From contig CM034394.1 in NCBI GenBank assembly GCA_019925095.2, positions 8,878,272 through 8,942,271 on the forward strand: a stretch of 64,000 nucleotides of DNA. Reading direction: 5' to 3'. This stretch comes from Dendrolimus kikuchii. Its lineage: Eukaryota; Arthropoda; Insecta; Lepidoptera; Lasiocampidae. Within the stretch, counting starts at the first letter, position 1. Each line of letters opens with the position of its first letter. A program made the position numbers and the translations under genes. Below are positions 24,960-36,735 of this stretch, piece by piece. The notes under the pieces were generated by a model. That model was not told the origin of the DNA. It was given only the letters and a program-made list of their open reading frames with translations, and ran no database searches.

Positions 24960-25135
24960 GGCTAATTTAACTTACCACCGCTCCGCAACATCTTGTGACT
25001 TAAAGAGAAGAAGCGGCGCTAGAAACTCTTCAGCAAACATACCTAGCTCTAATAATTTTATATAAAATTAAAATGGGTGAAGGGTAACATGAAAAGAAAT
25101 TGTCAATCAAGTTGGTTTGTGTTCGGGCGCACGCA
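24960..25135 (+). repeat. interspersed repeat C (GAGAAGAAGCGGCGC), copy 1
   Basis: ACCACCGCTCC, TTAAAGAGAAGAAGCGGC, GAAACTCTTCAGCAAACATA, CCTAGCTCTAATAATTTTAT and CAATCAAGTTGGTTTGTGTT recur in reverse complement at 55735-55865. The AGAAACTCTTCAGCA core is a common lepidopteran retrotransposon 3'-end motif. Confidence 0.7.
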
Positions 25136-25139
25136 GAAA

Positions 25140-25944
25140 GAACTCACAGTGTCTTGAGGTTTGGAAATTGGTTTTTGCCGGGTTTCGGTTTTAATAGTTT
25201 TGATGATCGGATCCCAAACAGGTGGTACTAGCCAACCATCTCATACAAAGCTTAATTTTTTATATAGAAAAAAACCCAATATGATGTAATAAGCGTTTAT
25301 TTAGGATTATCTAACAAGGTGCTCAAGGTTTATTTTAATATAATTATTTTCAATTCTGACTTTTCTACAAATCACGATCACTATTTCTGAAAAATTAAAT
25401 ACCGGTTTCGTAACAACTAAAATACCACGACTCATGGAAAAAACAGGAATAAATCTACAAAATTTAAATGTAGCCGGGAGCTAATAACATCACGTAGAAA
25501 TTTGAAATTATAGGCAATCACCTGGGGATATCTCTTCCCCAAACAATAGTAAGGCGTTTGGCAGAGCCATGACAGTGCAGACTTGTTCGTGACTACTAAT
25601 GTCTCTCCCAAGACGTTACCGACATTTATATCTGCTTTCTATTCGACTACGCAACGAATGGGTTAAAGGCTAGCGGATAGTGTTAGCGATATTAAATTAT
25701 TTATACTAACTTATTTTTACTGAGTCGCGGTTTTTTTAAATTGATGTAAACTAAATAAGATTCTAGGTCTGCCAAGATAATTAATAATTAAATTGCACGT
25801 TCAAGTCGCAAAAATATATAGATGTCGAATAATTTTCGCAATCAAACGACAGCACTCATAGAGCTTCAATAACTTTCAACTTAAGGAACAATAACTACAA
25901 GTTTCTTATCAAACTACATTTTCGTAATTCGAATTTCAATACCT
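25140..25944. other. intergenic DNA, no gene seen
   Basis: No supported gene; 25520-25680 is less AT-rich and unassigned. Confidence 0.3.
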
Positions 25945-25954
25945 ATATATTACT

Positions 25955-26106
25955 GTCAGGAGTCTTAAGAACAGACAAGCGTGCATGACAAGAGCTATGA
26001 ATGTCAAAGAAGCAAGTGAGGTGTGTAAGAATAAGCCTGAATGGCGCTCTGTTGTTCGTGCTTACCCCGCAAGGGAACTGGCGTGAAGTTATGTATGTAT
26101 GTATGC
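25955..26106 (+). mobile_element. (ACAT)n-tailed LINE, 152-bp truncated copy C
   Basis: The only plus-strand copy. It reads SLKNRQACMTRAMNVKEASE, then VCKNKPEWRSVVRAYPARELA and a stop, followed by AGTTATGTATGTATGTATG. A 10-bp target duplication, ATATATTACT, flanks it at 25945-25954 and 26107-26116. The tail lies directly after the coding end, so the 3' UTR is only a few bases. Confidence 0.92.
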
Positions 26107-26192
26107 ATATATTACTTAAACAAATATATAGCAAAACTTAAACATTTATCTACTACTGGACAGAATATGCCTGCGACTTTGTTCACGCCTGA

Positions 26193-26275
26193 CTTGAAAT
26201 TCCCGCGGGGTTCCCGGGACACAAAGCATCGCAGCATTTAAAAAAATGTAAGCTATCGTTTTAGTGGGCACTGTG
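26193..26275 (-). repeat. fragment of the 'AAAACGATAGCTTA' repeat
   Basis: In reverse complement it reads ACTAAAACGATAGCTTACAT, TTTTTTTAAATGCTGCGATG, CTTTGTGTCCCGGGAACCCC and GCGGGAATTTCAAG. It matches the internal modules at 29850-30060. Confidence 0.7.
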
Positions 26276-26386
26276 TCGGAATAAGCTAATTTTTATATAT
26301 TCGAAAAACTTCAAACCGCTCATAGGTACGTAAAATCTGCTATCGATAATTGCAAAAATCACATTTGATTTCGATTTTTTTAATCT

Positions 26387-26678
26387 ACATACATACATAC
26401 ATAACTTCACGCCAGTTCCCTTGCGGGGTAGGCACGAACAACAGAGCGCCATTTAGGCCCATTCTTACACACCTCACTTGCTTCTTTGACATTCATAACT
26501 CTTGTCATGCACACTCGTCTGTTCTTAAGGCTCCTGACATCACCCTCCGCTAGTACACGATCAATTTGATCATGGAAGGTGTGTCGTGGCCTTCCACGAC
26601 TTCTGCATCCATCCACTTTTGCATTGTATATCTGTTTAGTCATTCTTTCATCATGCATTCTTTCCACATGCCCGAACC
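26387..26678 (-). mobile_element. (ACAT)n-tailed LINE, 292-bp truncated copy D
   Basis: The minus strand is open for about 87 codons: WFGHVERMHDERMTKQIYNA, a KVDGCRSRGRPRHTF block, DQIDRVLAEGDVRSLKNRR, EASEVCKNGPKWRSVVRAY, and PARELA before the stop. The WFGHV.R and GRPR..F motifs are typical of the very C-terminus of insect endonuclease-reverse transcriptase LINEs (RTE/Jockey-type). A perfect 13-bp target duplication, ATTTTTTTAATCT, flanks it at 26374-26386 and 26679-26691. An apparent ATG-started frame over it begins in flanking DNA and is not a gene. Confidence 0.92.
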
Positions 26679-26699
26679 ATTTTTTTAATCTGACCATTT

Positions 26700-27450
26700 T
26701 AAATCATTTCCAGAATTTTTCCTGTGGGATTCTCCATCGTTTATATAGTCTATTTCAGTTGCTTTTTTTTTAATAGTTTCAATGTACGGATACGTCATTA
26801 TACATAGATTTACATAGTAATAGGACTTTGTAAGTAGCGTTTTTAAAGGTCCAGTGTAAGTCGCACTCCATCTAAACGTATCAAACCGCGGCATCGGGCC
26901 CGGGGCGGGATAACTGAACGCCGACACGTGACCAGGTTGTTAAGCACAACAAAGAAAATACAATGTGGAATAGTTTCTCAACATTTGAATGCGAATCTGG
27001 ATTATTCGAAAAAAATGAAAGTGGAGAAAATAAAAGAGTTATTATTTAAAGTAATCTACAAATAATTTTATAACACATCTGGCAAGTGTTTGGCAGTGCA
27101 AGCAGAATAAAATATTTCATAGTGGTGATAAAAATCTACTACTACCGTCATTTGGGTACGGAACCATAAAAAGGCATTTGACAAAAATACCTCTTATTTT
27201 AAAAAGTTAGCGGATGTTGCTCGAACCAAATTTTGTTGAATTTTTTTAAGGTCTACCATATTCATTTTCATATTTTTATTGGAATTTTCACAAATTAGAA
27301 AAGACCCCTCCCTCCCGGTTCAACATTTTTACTACTTTAAAAGGGAACATCTTGCCATCTATAGCTTTAATTATGCGGTCATTACACGTTGTATTATTTT
27401 TAATATAAGATCATATATGTATATGCAAGAAGCAAACTATCATACATACA
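26700..27450. other. intergenic DNA, no gene seen
   Basis: No supported gene. A GC-rich patch at 26890-26935 (GCATCGGGCCCGGGGCGGGA) is unassigned. Confidence 0.35.
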
Positions 27451-27459
27451 TATTTGTGT

Positions 27460-28085
27460 CTTTTGAGACCACGGGCCATAAAAATGGCCCGGACATTTGG
27501 AGGGCTTGTGTGGGGCCATGGGAAGGCCAACACGTAGAGGCCCTTTGACAAATTTAATGTAAATGTGGCGTGACACTGACCGGCCATTATCCCTTCTACA
27601 CCATATAGTAATGCACCCAAGGACAAGCCCCGGCCAGTGTAAGACTATTGTGGGAAATGAGGACAAAAAGTACCGGGCTATTGGGGTGAACTGTTAGTGG
27701 TACTAGGGGTCTGGGAATATGGGGACTATGGCGTCTGTCCGTCGCAATGTGCGGGGAACATGGAAAAATGGGCAGACGGTGATTCGTCACTGTATAGGCC
27801 CCAAAAAATGCCATAGAAGTCAGGGGCAACATGGGTGGGAGTGGCTAAGGGGTGTCGAGAGGTGGGCTGTAGGTTCATCGAAGCTACTTCCGACGTTAGG
27901 CCATTTATCACTTCCACCTCTGGAGCTTGAGTCTTAGCTCTAGCGATCTCCACTCCGAGCCGGCTGGTTAAGGCAAGCACGGAGGCGGGGGCCTTGCCTT
28001 GGCCCCCGGAGTCAGGTACGAGGTGTCGCTACTCACCTAAGGCTTCGCCACAAAGCTCCCCAGCGGGTTATTATTATTATTATTA
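27460..28085 (+). mobile_element. GC-rich LINE 3' region with (TTA)n tail
   Basis: A sharply bounded GC-rich block in AT-rich DNA, ending in GGAGGCGGGGGCCTTGCCTT, CTCCCCAGCGGGTTATTATT and (ATT)n. Many short overlapping frames are open on both strands with no conserved protein motif, so I read it as 3' UTR of a non-LTR element. The GGCGGGGGCCTT motif is shared with the block at 35530-35815. The orientation follows from the TTA-repeat tail. Element clade uncertain (R1-like is possible). Confidence 0.5.
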
Positions 28086-28089
28086 TCCA

Positions 28090-28900
28090 ATTATTTTTGT
28101 TCCAAAGACAAACACTTGCGCAATTAGGTTAAAAATAAATATTGAATCGCACGTCTTTCTTTGTGTCTATTATAATAAATATTGTCATTTACGTACCCTA
28201 ATAGACAGACATGAGACGGTCAATGTGACACAAGACACCCTGCTAGTTTTCACCCCAGCGAAATCAAATAAAAGCATTACATCGTTGTACATTTATCCAA
28301 AGCATCTTTCTTAGTTTGAGGGGAATTTACTTAGTTGTTTCGACATACGAAAATGTTAATACACTATACATTATTTATATTTTAATTTTTCGTGATTGTT
28401 TATATTTCAATGTATAATATACTACTGTCTATATTTATAGAACACAGTCTGTATTGCATTAATTTGCTGGCCATAAATGTTGAAGCAGCTCATGCTGTTT
28501 ATTAGTCGCAAGGCCTTGAAAGGAGTAACAAAAAACAGGTGGATAAATTATTGTTCAAATTTATATATTATTTACATAAATTTATATATATATGAAGTAT
28601 ATATACTTCCTATACTATAATAATATATAACAACTTATAAACATTCGACTGAGTGGTATCCTCGTTTCATGTCTTTGATGTGGGTTGCCATTCTGTCTGG
28701 CTTATGTATGACAAAGGAAAATATCGCGAGAAAACCGATAATTAGCGCAATAAAATACATATGTTCTCAAAGGCAGACCTGGAATCACATGTGGAATGTT
28801 TATGAGCTTATATTAAATGAAATTATGAGTACGACTTATACAACATTGTTTATAAACAGCAACACCGTTAGTATTTGAAATTTTCAAATATGTTAGTCTT
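28090..28900. other. AT-rich intergenic DNA, no gene seen
   Basis: No supported gene. Confidence 0.35.
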
Positions 28901-28904
28901 AGCC

Positions 28905-28990
28905 TAGGATTGTCTAAAATAGATAGCTTTTAGTGATAAGAACATATCTGTTACTTTTTCCTTTGTTTGTGTATGTTTTGGTATCTAATA
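28905..28990 (+). repeat. LINE 3' end (TTGTCTARAA family), diverged
   Basis: AGGATTGTCTAAAATAGATAG, TTTTAGTGATAAGA and TCTAATAAACC follow the order of the tails at 18043 and 39775, with about one base in five changed. Confidence 0.5.
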
Positions 28991-29639
28991 AACCTTCACC
29001 TAATAACTTCAATGTTTAAACATATTGTGTTAAAAGAACATGATATATTATTTGTAATTCGCAACTAGAACTAAGTGAAAGCTTCAAAGTATTCTTCAAA
29101 TATATTTAAAAATACACGACACAAATACCAGACCCCCAATATTGTGTTAACATCAAAGAGTTTCGCGTTCTGGGGTGATGGATTAAGTCGCTATCAGCGT
29201 GGCCGACACACGCCATAGATAAGAGATGTGTAATACTAAACGATAGTATACCCACCCCAGGGGAGCTATGTCCCTATTGTACTTGTGTCTTGCAGATTTG
29301 TAATCACAGATACTTGGGTAAAAGATATTAAAAATAGTTTTCTATTCCGATACGCTTTTATTGCATTGGCTTTAACTAAAAGCATTATTTGAAATTGTCT
29401 TTTGTAAGTGGTTTTGGTTATAAATATTATACTATACATACTAGCATAACAAATAAGAAAATATTTTAAAATATTCGACACTGTAAAGTAATACGATGGC
29501 CGGCCTTATTATTTAAAGCAATATTTTCTAGGCAACCTTTGGATGAAAAAGATTTTATTTAATAGACAGGGTTAGCGTGAAATTACTGAAATACTTAATC
29601 TATCTATCTGAAATATTATAAAATTCTAAATATGCTGTG

Positions 29640-30085
29640 TTTGTACATTGAAACTATAAAAAAAAACTGTTTGTTGGTTGGTCTGTTTGTTCGGGATTCA
29701 CGTAAAAACTACTAGGCCGATTTCGATGCGGTTTTGGCTTGTCGACAGCAAATTCTTAGACTTATTATAATTGGCATTACTTTTTATCTTGGGAATCCCG
29801 CGGGAATTTTTCTGGGAATGATATAAAATGGCCCAAAATGGCACAGTTTGTACTAAAACGACAGCTTACATTTTTTTAAATGCTACGATACTTTGTGTCC
29901 CGGGCATCACGCGGGAATTTTCCCGAGTATGGTACAAATTAATTAGGTTGCATAAATATTAGCTGATTTCGATATGATTTCACTAAAACGATAGCTTAAG
30001 TCCTTTTTTAAGTGATGCGATACTTTACACTTCGGGAATCCCGCGGGAATTTTTCCGGGAGTGTCATTTGTTATATTACTTCAAA
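29640..30085 (+). repeat. compound repeat with three CCCGCGGGAATTTT modules
   Basis: It opens with TTGGTTGGTCTGTTTGTTCG and ACTACTAGGCCGATTTCGAT, then carries three GGGAATCCCGCGGGAATTTT-type modules at about 29790, 29900 and 30042. The second and third are preceded by ACTAAAACGAYAGCTTA and GATACTTT.. blocks. A detached module lies at 26193-26275. Class unknown; the pattern resembles lepidopteran repeats in which the internal unit has duplicated. Confidence 0.6.
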
Positions 30086-30239
30086 TCCAGTTGGCTTTGA
30101 CTCTTCTCTATGTTTTGCTAGGCAGTTGTCTAGATTATATGGACTTAGTTTGGTTGTTATTATTATATGTAAAAAACCAAGTTAACTTTTTATGTAAGTA
30201 AAATAAACCTACTGCCTATAAGTATATTATTATAATTAA

Positions 30240-30592
30240 TATCTATATAAGTAAAAATGAATCGTAGAAACGTATGTACGCACATAACTTGAGAACGACT
30301 TTACCGATTTTGATTAAAAAATTGTGTGTTTGAGTAGGTTCCCCTGATGGCTTAAATTCAGAATTGGATCCGGTAGGTGGCGCTGGTGTCGGGTTATAGG
30401 ATCCTCCTAATCTCCTGGACCGATTTTGGTGTCTTTTTGTGTGTTTGAGTAGGTTCTTCGGATGGTTTAGGTTCACAATTGGAACCGGTAGGAGGCACTA
30501 GAATCTTGGATCCAGTGGGAGGCTCTATAATCGGGCCTAGATTTTTATTTTATCAGGGCAGGACAACGTCTGCCGGGAACGCTAGTATAGTT
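30240..30592 (+). repeat. repeat with ~115-bp internal duplication (GTGTGTTTGAGTAGGTTC)
   Basis: Begins TAAAAATGAATCGTAGAAACG and GTACGCACATAACTTGAGAA; ends GGGCAGGACAACGTCTGCCG. The unit CCGATTTT..TTGTGTGTTTGAGTAGG, GATGG.TTA..TTCA.AATTGG, ACCGGTAGG.GGC occurs at 30303-30383 and 30419-30498. It resembles the insect 'CGAGAACGG..ACCGATTTTGAT' repeats. Confidence 0.65.
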
Positions 30593-30784
30593 ATAAATTC
30601 TAGGCATACTTATATTATATCTGTCTATTTTCTATGTAAAGAAGAAAAACAAAGAAAGAAAAATATTTATTGTCGAGAATGAATTCACATAAACCTAAAA
30701 ATATACTAATTTAACAGGATATACTCATAAATTATAGAGAAATTAGTATCTTATAAAACGTTTAAAATATAAAAAAAAACCAAA

Positions 30785-31058
30785 AGAAAAAAATTTAAAT
30801 CGGTTTACAATTGACGGAGATATCTTGTTACGAAGAAATTGTTTAACAATTTTAGTGAGTTTCTCTAATTCCTTAGAATCCACTCATCACATCCTGACAT
30901 GGTGACAATGGAACCAATTCGGGAGTAAAAACTTTCGATTAAAAGAAATTTTTTGAAAATCAGTTCACAATTGACAGAGAAATCGAGTAACGAACATACA
31001 AAAAAATACCATACAGACGAATTGAGAAGTTCCTCCTTTTTCAAGTCGGTTAAAAATG
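30785..31058 (+). repeat. repeat ending TTTTTCAAGTCGGTTAAAAA
   Basis: Two partial monomers: TTTAAATCGGTTTACAATTG plus ACGGAGATATC at 30795-30827, and AAAATCAGTTCACAATTGAC plus AGAGAAATCGAGTAACGAAC at 30954-30994. The second runs on to GACGAATTGAGAAGTTCCTC and the stated end. This is a widespread lepidopteran repeat. The frame of about 150 codons over it has no recognised domain. Confidence 0.65.
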
Positions 31059-31404
31059 TACATAACATTCACGGCAATAGGGCTGGTAACTCTGCAATAA
31101 GGTTGGTAACTCGGATGTGTCAAGAACTGACAGCGCTGATTTTCAGTACCAACACTCACCGATTCACCACAATAACAGACAAAGGAACTAAATCCGTAGT
31201 TTTGCTAGATATATTAATTAGTACTAGTGGTCGAAATTTGACCATAATAATGAATGTCAAAGACTACTTCTGTAATTATAGATTTCCCCAAGGCTATACT
31301 GTTAATTTGACTTTAACAATAAACAAAAGAGTATATATATTATATATGTGTGTGTGTGTAATTTTTTTTATTGATTTAATGTATTTTTTATGCATAATTA
31401 AAAA

Positions 31405-31530
31405 AAAATAGCATTCGTCTTCTTCTCTATATAAATTATAAGTGTGCGAAATTTCATATTCCTCCGTCCGTGCAATTTTCGTAAAAAAGGGTACAAGTTT
31501 TTGCTTCACGTATTAATTAATATATAGATT
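31405..31530 (+). repeat. repeat fragment (TCCGTCCGTGCAATTTTCG)
   Basis: TATATAAATTATAAGTGTGC, GAAATTTCATATTCCTCCG and TTTTTGCTTCACGTATTAAT form a block resembling a common lepidopteran repeat terminus; one copy only in this window. Confidence 0.4.
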
Positions 31531-33840
31531 TTATAGGTCATCAATATTGTAATTTAATAGTGTGCTTTTAGGTGTTTTTATCATTTTTTTTACTCATTAT
31601 TTCAGTGTTATTTTAAGGGAACAATATTATTCTATAATTCTTGTATGTAATATTTATTCTACGTAATAGTTTAAGGTTATAATACCTACTTGTTCTTACA
31701 TAGAGTCTCATGATATATGTGATTTTGGAGGTGGGCACTGAAAACCAGTGCTGTGACGGACCAAGTTTCGGCACAGCAAAATACTGAGTGCCAACCTCAT
31801 TTCTACATTTGAAATTTGTATATATTTTCTAATATGTTTGTATTGTGTGTATCCCATTTGCAAATAAATACTTTCTTTCTTTGTTTTCTTTTCTTCTAAA
31901 TAAGTGTATGTCACAGAAGTTTTCGCAAAAACTACAGTCTATTTTTGAATGAATTTTATATGTCGCGCACAGTAGTATAATGAAACCGTGACAAACTAGA
32001 AATGAGGTTGCACTTATACCTATACTATATTTGCCATTTATACATACTATTTATAAATGGCAAATATAGTGTAAGTTGGCATCTCCTCGAAACCCATCAT
32101 TGTATGTGGACGGACATACAATTGGTCAATTTTATAATCTAATCAAACGAAATACTAACAAAAATTGAAAAAAAAAACACTGTATTTTTATAATAAATTA
32201 AATTAAATTTGTTTATGATTGTTAAGAAATTGTGAAATTCTACTTTAAAAAAGTACACAATTATAATTATATCAATGTTCAAGGTTTCATGTTTCCCGAG
32301 TTATTATTTTTACCAACAAAAATGCGAAGGAAAAACTCTTGTTGCTAAGCTATTAATATTAATGCTTCACATCGATTGTTTAGGATAAATTAATTCAATT
32401 TTTAGGGGAAATTGGAGTCAGGATGGTTAGGGGAGTTTATCACATTACTGATTGCGTTTCGGAGTAAAAATGGTTTATATTAATAACCGATAAAATTTTA
32501 CCGAAACAAAATACTGATGTGAATACATATTTAGAAAGAAAGTAATGTTTACAGCGTTTGTTACTAGTAGCGCCGTCTATTTAATTTGGTACTCGTGGTT
32601 CCGCCTATTGTTAAATATTTACGGTCTTACTCATATTGAGTTAGAGTAAGATTTAAGGTTCTTAAAGAAGCCTACAGACTTACTGTAAGTCAATATGACT
32701 CGGATCGTTACACTAGTATTTGCTTTATGAACATGTTATAATTGGTGTAACTGCTAAGCAAAATGAATTGTAGAAGTGTTTTGTTATTCATATTTAAAAT
32801 TAATGAAGGTACTGCTGTATTAGTTTGTCACTGCTGTACCTATAAATACTGCAAACCAACTGTGGATCGGGTATTCTTCGTTCGGAAGTTGAATTAAACA
32901 GTTCTCAAAGTTCTATGTGCTTTGCTGTACAAATTCCCCACTAACAGTAACTTTAATAATTTTACTAGACCCTCCAAAGTTTACTATGATCTTTTTATTC
33001 TAAATTTTTAAATAGTCTTTTTATTGCATTGTGGAAATACTTAACGGTTCGGGGTTAAAACATGAGTTAAATCGCTTATAAATGGCTAATTATTTATTAT
33101 TAATGATTCTAAATAAGACTTAATAATTAGCTTTGATAAGTATTTTCGATTGAATGCTTCTTTAGGGTTTTGCGGCCAAATGGTAACGCCAATGGATGTT
33201 CATCTTCTCTATGGAACTCTTCACTGTATATAGATTGATACACACTTGACCAATTTTTGAAAGATTATATATACAATACATATTCATGTATTTAGGAAAC
33301 AAAGTTCTCAACACGAGCTATTAATACCCGAACAAAAATAACCATTTACGACACCGGATGAAGGCCTGACGAGGCCAATAAACACAGCCATTTAAAAAGC
33401 CAAACTTCAACATTAACGCTATTACCAAATTTTGAATTTTACGGGTGCCATGATTCGTAATTATGGTGAAAAAGTTTTCTAATTATGAAGGCAAACTCGC
33501 TCAGTTACTTCGTAAATATTTAAGTGGAAAATTAGTATCACTGCGTGGTCGCCTTTCGTTGTTTTATGCTAAGCTGTAAAAGTGATGTTTAGTATGCAAA
33601 TTAAATTGAACGATAATAGTTCACGTTTTATAGTGCTTCAAATCGGAGTAATTTTCAATTTAATGCAATCTTTACTTCTATGAAACATGGTTATAAGGTA
33701 TAATAATATGCTGAGAATATGTTTCGCCATTTACTATAATTCTAATTATTCTTAAAACTAAAATACTTAGTTAATAAAATTAATTTTTATATTTAATTCT
33801 ATCTTATTATTTTAAATCTTTTTAAATTATATATCCTAAG
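31531..33840. other. AT-rich intergenic DNA, no gene seen
   Basis: No supported gene; holds the palindrome at 32023-32073. Confidence 0.4.
32023..32073. repeat. 51-bp palindrome
   Basis: Arms ACTATATTTGCCATTTATA and TATAAATGGCAAATATAGT are exact reverse complements around a loop of about 10 bases. Confidence 0.9.
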
Positions 33841-33844
33841 TTGA

Positions 33845-33950
33845 AAGAAATCCAGCAAAATGAAAAAAAAACTGGTTGAGTAGTTTCGGAGTTCATCACG
33901 GTCAAACACTGTGACACGTAATACATATAGCTTGAGATAGTAATATTTAA
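33845..33950 (+). repeat. LINE 3'-end fragment (GTAGTTTCGGAGTTCATCACGG)
   Basis: CTGGTTGAGTAGTTTCGGAG, TTCATCACGGTCAAACA and GTGACACG in this order are typical of a lepidopteran LINE 3' end. Single copy here. Confidence 0.4.
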
Positions 33951-35145
33951 TTAATCTGTTAAAAGAAGGTAGTGAACGTATCTGCTTGATGTTAGTTATT
34001 TTTATTAATAACGTTAATAATACCGTTTAAAACGTTTAATATAGTCAGCCTAGACATAGAAGCCAAAGTAAATAAAAATCTATAAACTCGTATTGCTTTC
34101 ATAAAAAATAAGCACAAAGTATAAAATAAAACGTTCCAAACTTTTTTCATAAAAGGAACTAATACATTTGAGTAGAAACTTCTTTTTCTTCTATTTAATA
34201 TCGTTGAAAGGGTTGGGAAAGTATGTCGGTGGCTCGGTGACTGATGTTTTTTCTTTGCATAATGTAATAGATGCCTGGGAAAGTCGATTATTCCATATTT
34301 CGTATCAAAACACAATGATTTTAATGTTGTTGTTTTTCTTTGAATTTATTACTTAACTGGCTGTGAACGCCACTTCAGTCGTGTTGGACTTCATATTTAT
34401 ATCTTCTGAACCCTGCAAGGTATCTAAAAGGAACATGACGTTTTAATGTAAGTTTCTTGCTTTAAATCGTTAAATTTCATTGAAATCTATCAATTGCTCT
34501 CGGATCCTATTTAAAACTGTTTAAAATTTAGACTTACAAATAAAGAAAATTAAAATTGACATTTATATACTAAATATCGTAAAGTAGATATATACAAATG
34601 TAAAGGTAGACCTAAAAATAGATGTATTATGTGAAGATATCGAAATCGAAAGAAACATGACCTTTTAAGATAATCAAATCATCGTGTTAAACGGATTGTC
34701 TTTAGTTAATATGCCACATTGTTCTCCAGTAACACGCTTTTATAAAAGACCTAATAATCATCCCAACGTGGCAGATATCATCACACACCGATATAATATC
34801 GTAAAGAGTTTCTAAAATTAATATCATAAATCAGAACATAATTGGAATACAGGTACGCAGGCGTTACCTTGCCGAGGTACAGACGTGTTGCGAGCGAGTC
34901 GACATAGGTACCGTAATGAAGTTAATTAATACCCACTGTTATGTTCAGTTAGTTACATATACTAACTAATGTGCGGGTTTGTTGCGGCTTACTGCTAATT
35001 TGACGTATGAACATTTACTGCTAACTAATTTTGATATTGCTTTTTTAAATGCTACATGGATTCTTTCATATAACTTTCATATAATTGCGTTAAATTGAAG
35101 AAGTGTATACGAAAACTGGTAAACGGGATAACCGGCCTTTATCTA
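33951..35145. other. AT-rich intergenic DNA, no gene seen
   Basis: No supported gene. Confidence 0.35.
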
Positions 35146-35149
35146 CTAC

Positions 35150-35395
35150 TAGCAATGCCCGCGACGTGGTCCGCGTGGAATTCGTTTTCAAAACTCCCCG
35201 ATTTTGAAACATTCTTCATTGGCGCTGCTCTCCTATTAGTCTTAGCCTGGTGATATATAGCCTATAGTCTTCCTCGATAAATGGGATATCTAACACTGAA
35301 AGAATTTCTGAAATCTGACCAGTGGTTCCTGAGATTAGCGCGTTCAAGCAAACAAATAAACAAACTCTTCAGCTTTATATATTAGTATAAGATTA
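35150..35395 (+). repeat. lepidopteran repeat B, copy 2
   Basis: Full-length partner of 14045-14292 in the other orientation: ACTAGCAATGCCCGCGACG, GTCCGCGTGGAATTCG, TTGAAACATTCTTCATTGG, GGTGATATATAGCCTATAG, AATCTGACCAGTGGTTCCTG and TTTATATATTAGTATAAGAT. Confidence 0.85.
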
Positions 35396-35529
35396 TATGC
35401 TGTCAAACGAGAATTACTAATGAAAAATAAATAAGAAATAATATTAGGTTAGAAAGTCTTTCGTACAGAACCGTATAAAGTAATGTGAACTTGTATTATT
35501 ATATATGTATTGGTATTATTATTATAACC

Positions 35530-35815
35530 TAGTTTTACTTTTATAAGTGTAAGGCCCCCGCCTGCCAGGGCACGCAGAGTTGGGCCTCCCGTTGTCCTGT
35601 AGCCCTGGCATAAGGCACAGGACGGAACACCCAGGGGGTTTAATGGGGCATCCCTAACTGATGAGTGGCAATAGCGTGGCACCAGTTCTGACTGGGCATG
35701 CTAGTGCCACCCCGACCTGGCGAATCCCACACACGGGTCGCGAACTATCCCCTCAAGCCTCTGTGCTTGTCGCGGCTTATGGTCCTCAAACAGATATCCC
35801 CTGGCTAAAAAAAAG
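35530..35815 (-). mobile_element. GC-rich LINE 3' region with AT-repeat tail
   Basis: On the minus strand it runs TGGCAGGCGGGGGCCTTACA, then AAAAGTAAAACTAGGTTATA and an ATAAT-rich tail. Shares GGCGGGGGCCTT and overall composition with 27460-28085. No protein motif, so probably 3' UTR of a non-LTR element. Confidence 0.5.
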
Positions 35816-36199
35816 TTTTACTTTTATAAAAGAGTGTAGTGTAGTGTGATACGTTTAATCAAATCATCACTCGAATGGTAAAGTAGAAAGACTGAAGTGA
35901 AGGATAAAGCTTATCAAGAGGTGTATATATTCACACAAAGCTCCTGCGAAAACATTACGATCCGGCTTTCATGAAATGTCAATCGAGTGTTTTCGTTTAG
36001 GTATAATTTGGGATAAAACTTATTTAGCTATAATAGTTACACTAATGATTATTAAACAGTTCCGAGGTGGAAACAAGATTATTGTTACTGACAATTATCA
36101 AATCAGTCTTTCAGTTCTTCTTCTTCTTCTTATTCGACAAAAAAAAATGTTTTTGACATCAACTGCAGAGATACATATTGTTGTATATATAGTTTATTT

Positions 36200-36735
36200 A
36201 CTTACTCCGTTGGCTCAGCGACCCAAACTCGGTCGTGGTCTCTGAAACGAGAACTTGTCATTTTTCCCTGTCCTGCGCATTTTGTTAACAGTTGTCGGCT
36301 CGTAGCTCCGACAGGTCAGTCTCCACTCTGTTTTTCCAGCGATTCTTGGGACGGCCGACCGGATGCCGACCTACTGGCCGTCTCAATATGCTTTCCTCAC
36401 GCTGCGATCCTCTCCCATCCGTTCTACGTGATCGAGCCAGCGGAGGCGGTGAGCTTTTATTTCTCCTACTATGTTGGGCTCGGCCACAAGATTCGCAATT
36501 CCCAGGTTGGTTCAGAACCTTCAGCACCATCTTCGCTCTTTGGTGGACCCAGACTCTTACGGAGAACCTTCCTTTCCGCTATTAAAAGATGATTCTCCTC
36601 CTTGAGAGTAAGTGAACAAGCTTCACACCCATATACCAGGATGGTTCGTACGACGATTTTATACATCCTGATTTTGGTTTTTTTGTTTAGAAGCCTGAAC
36701 ACCAGTACTTTATGCAGGGCTGTACAAAACTTCAG
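36200..36735 (-). pseudogene. RTE-like endonuclease/reverse transcriptase, C-terminal fragment
   Basis: The minus strand encodes the C-terminal region of an insect LINE polyprotein: KTKIRMYKIVVRTILVYGCE and a LKEENHLLIAERKVLRK block (right side), then after a frame change the RPVGRHPVGRPKNRWKNRV block and TDLSELRADNC, then REKWQVLVSETTT in yet another frame. IVVRTILVYGCEACS.T and VGRP..RW are the standard end-of-RT and GRP..W motifs of this group. It lacks the RT core and has frameshifts and a stop, so it is a dead 5'-truncated copy. The clade is probably RTE or a near relative. Confidence 0.8.

Noticed and set aside
26041..26241. small protein starting MALCCSCLPRK
   Set aside because: Alternate-frame reading of the (ACAT)n LINE 3' end; the same peptide appears wherever that repeat occurs.
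30953..31411. 152-codon plus-strand frame
   Set aside because: Starts within an interspersed repeat, ends in low-complexity hydrophobic sequence, and shows no domain.
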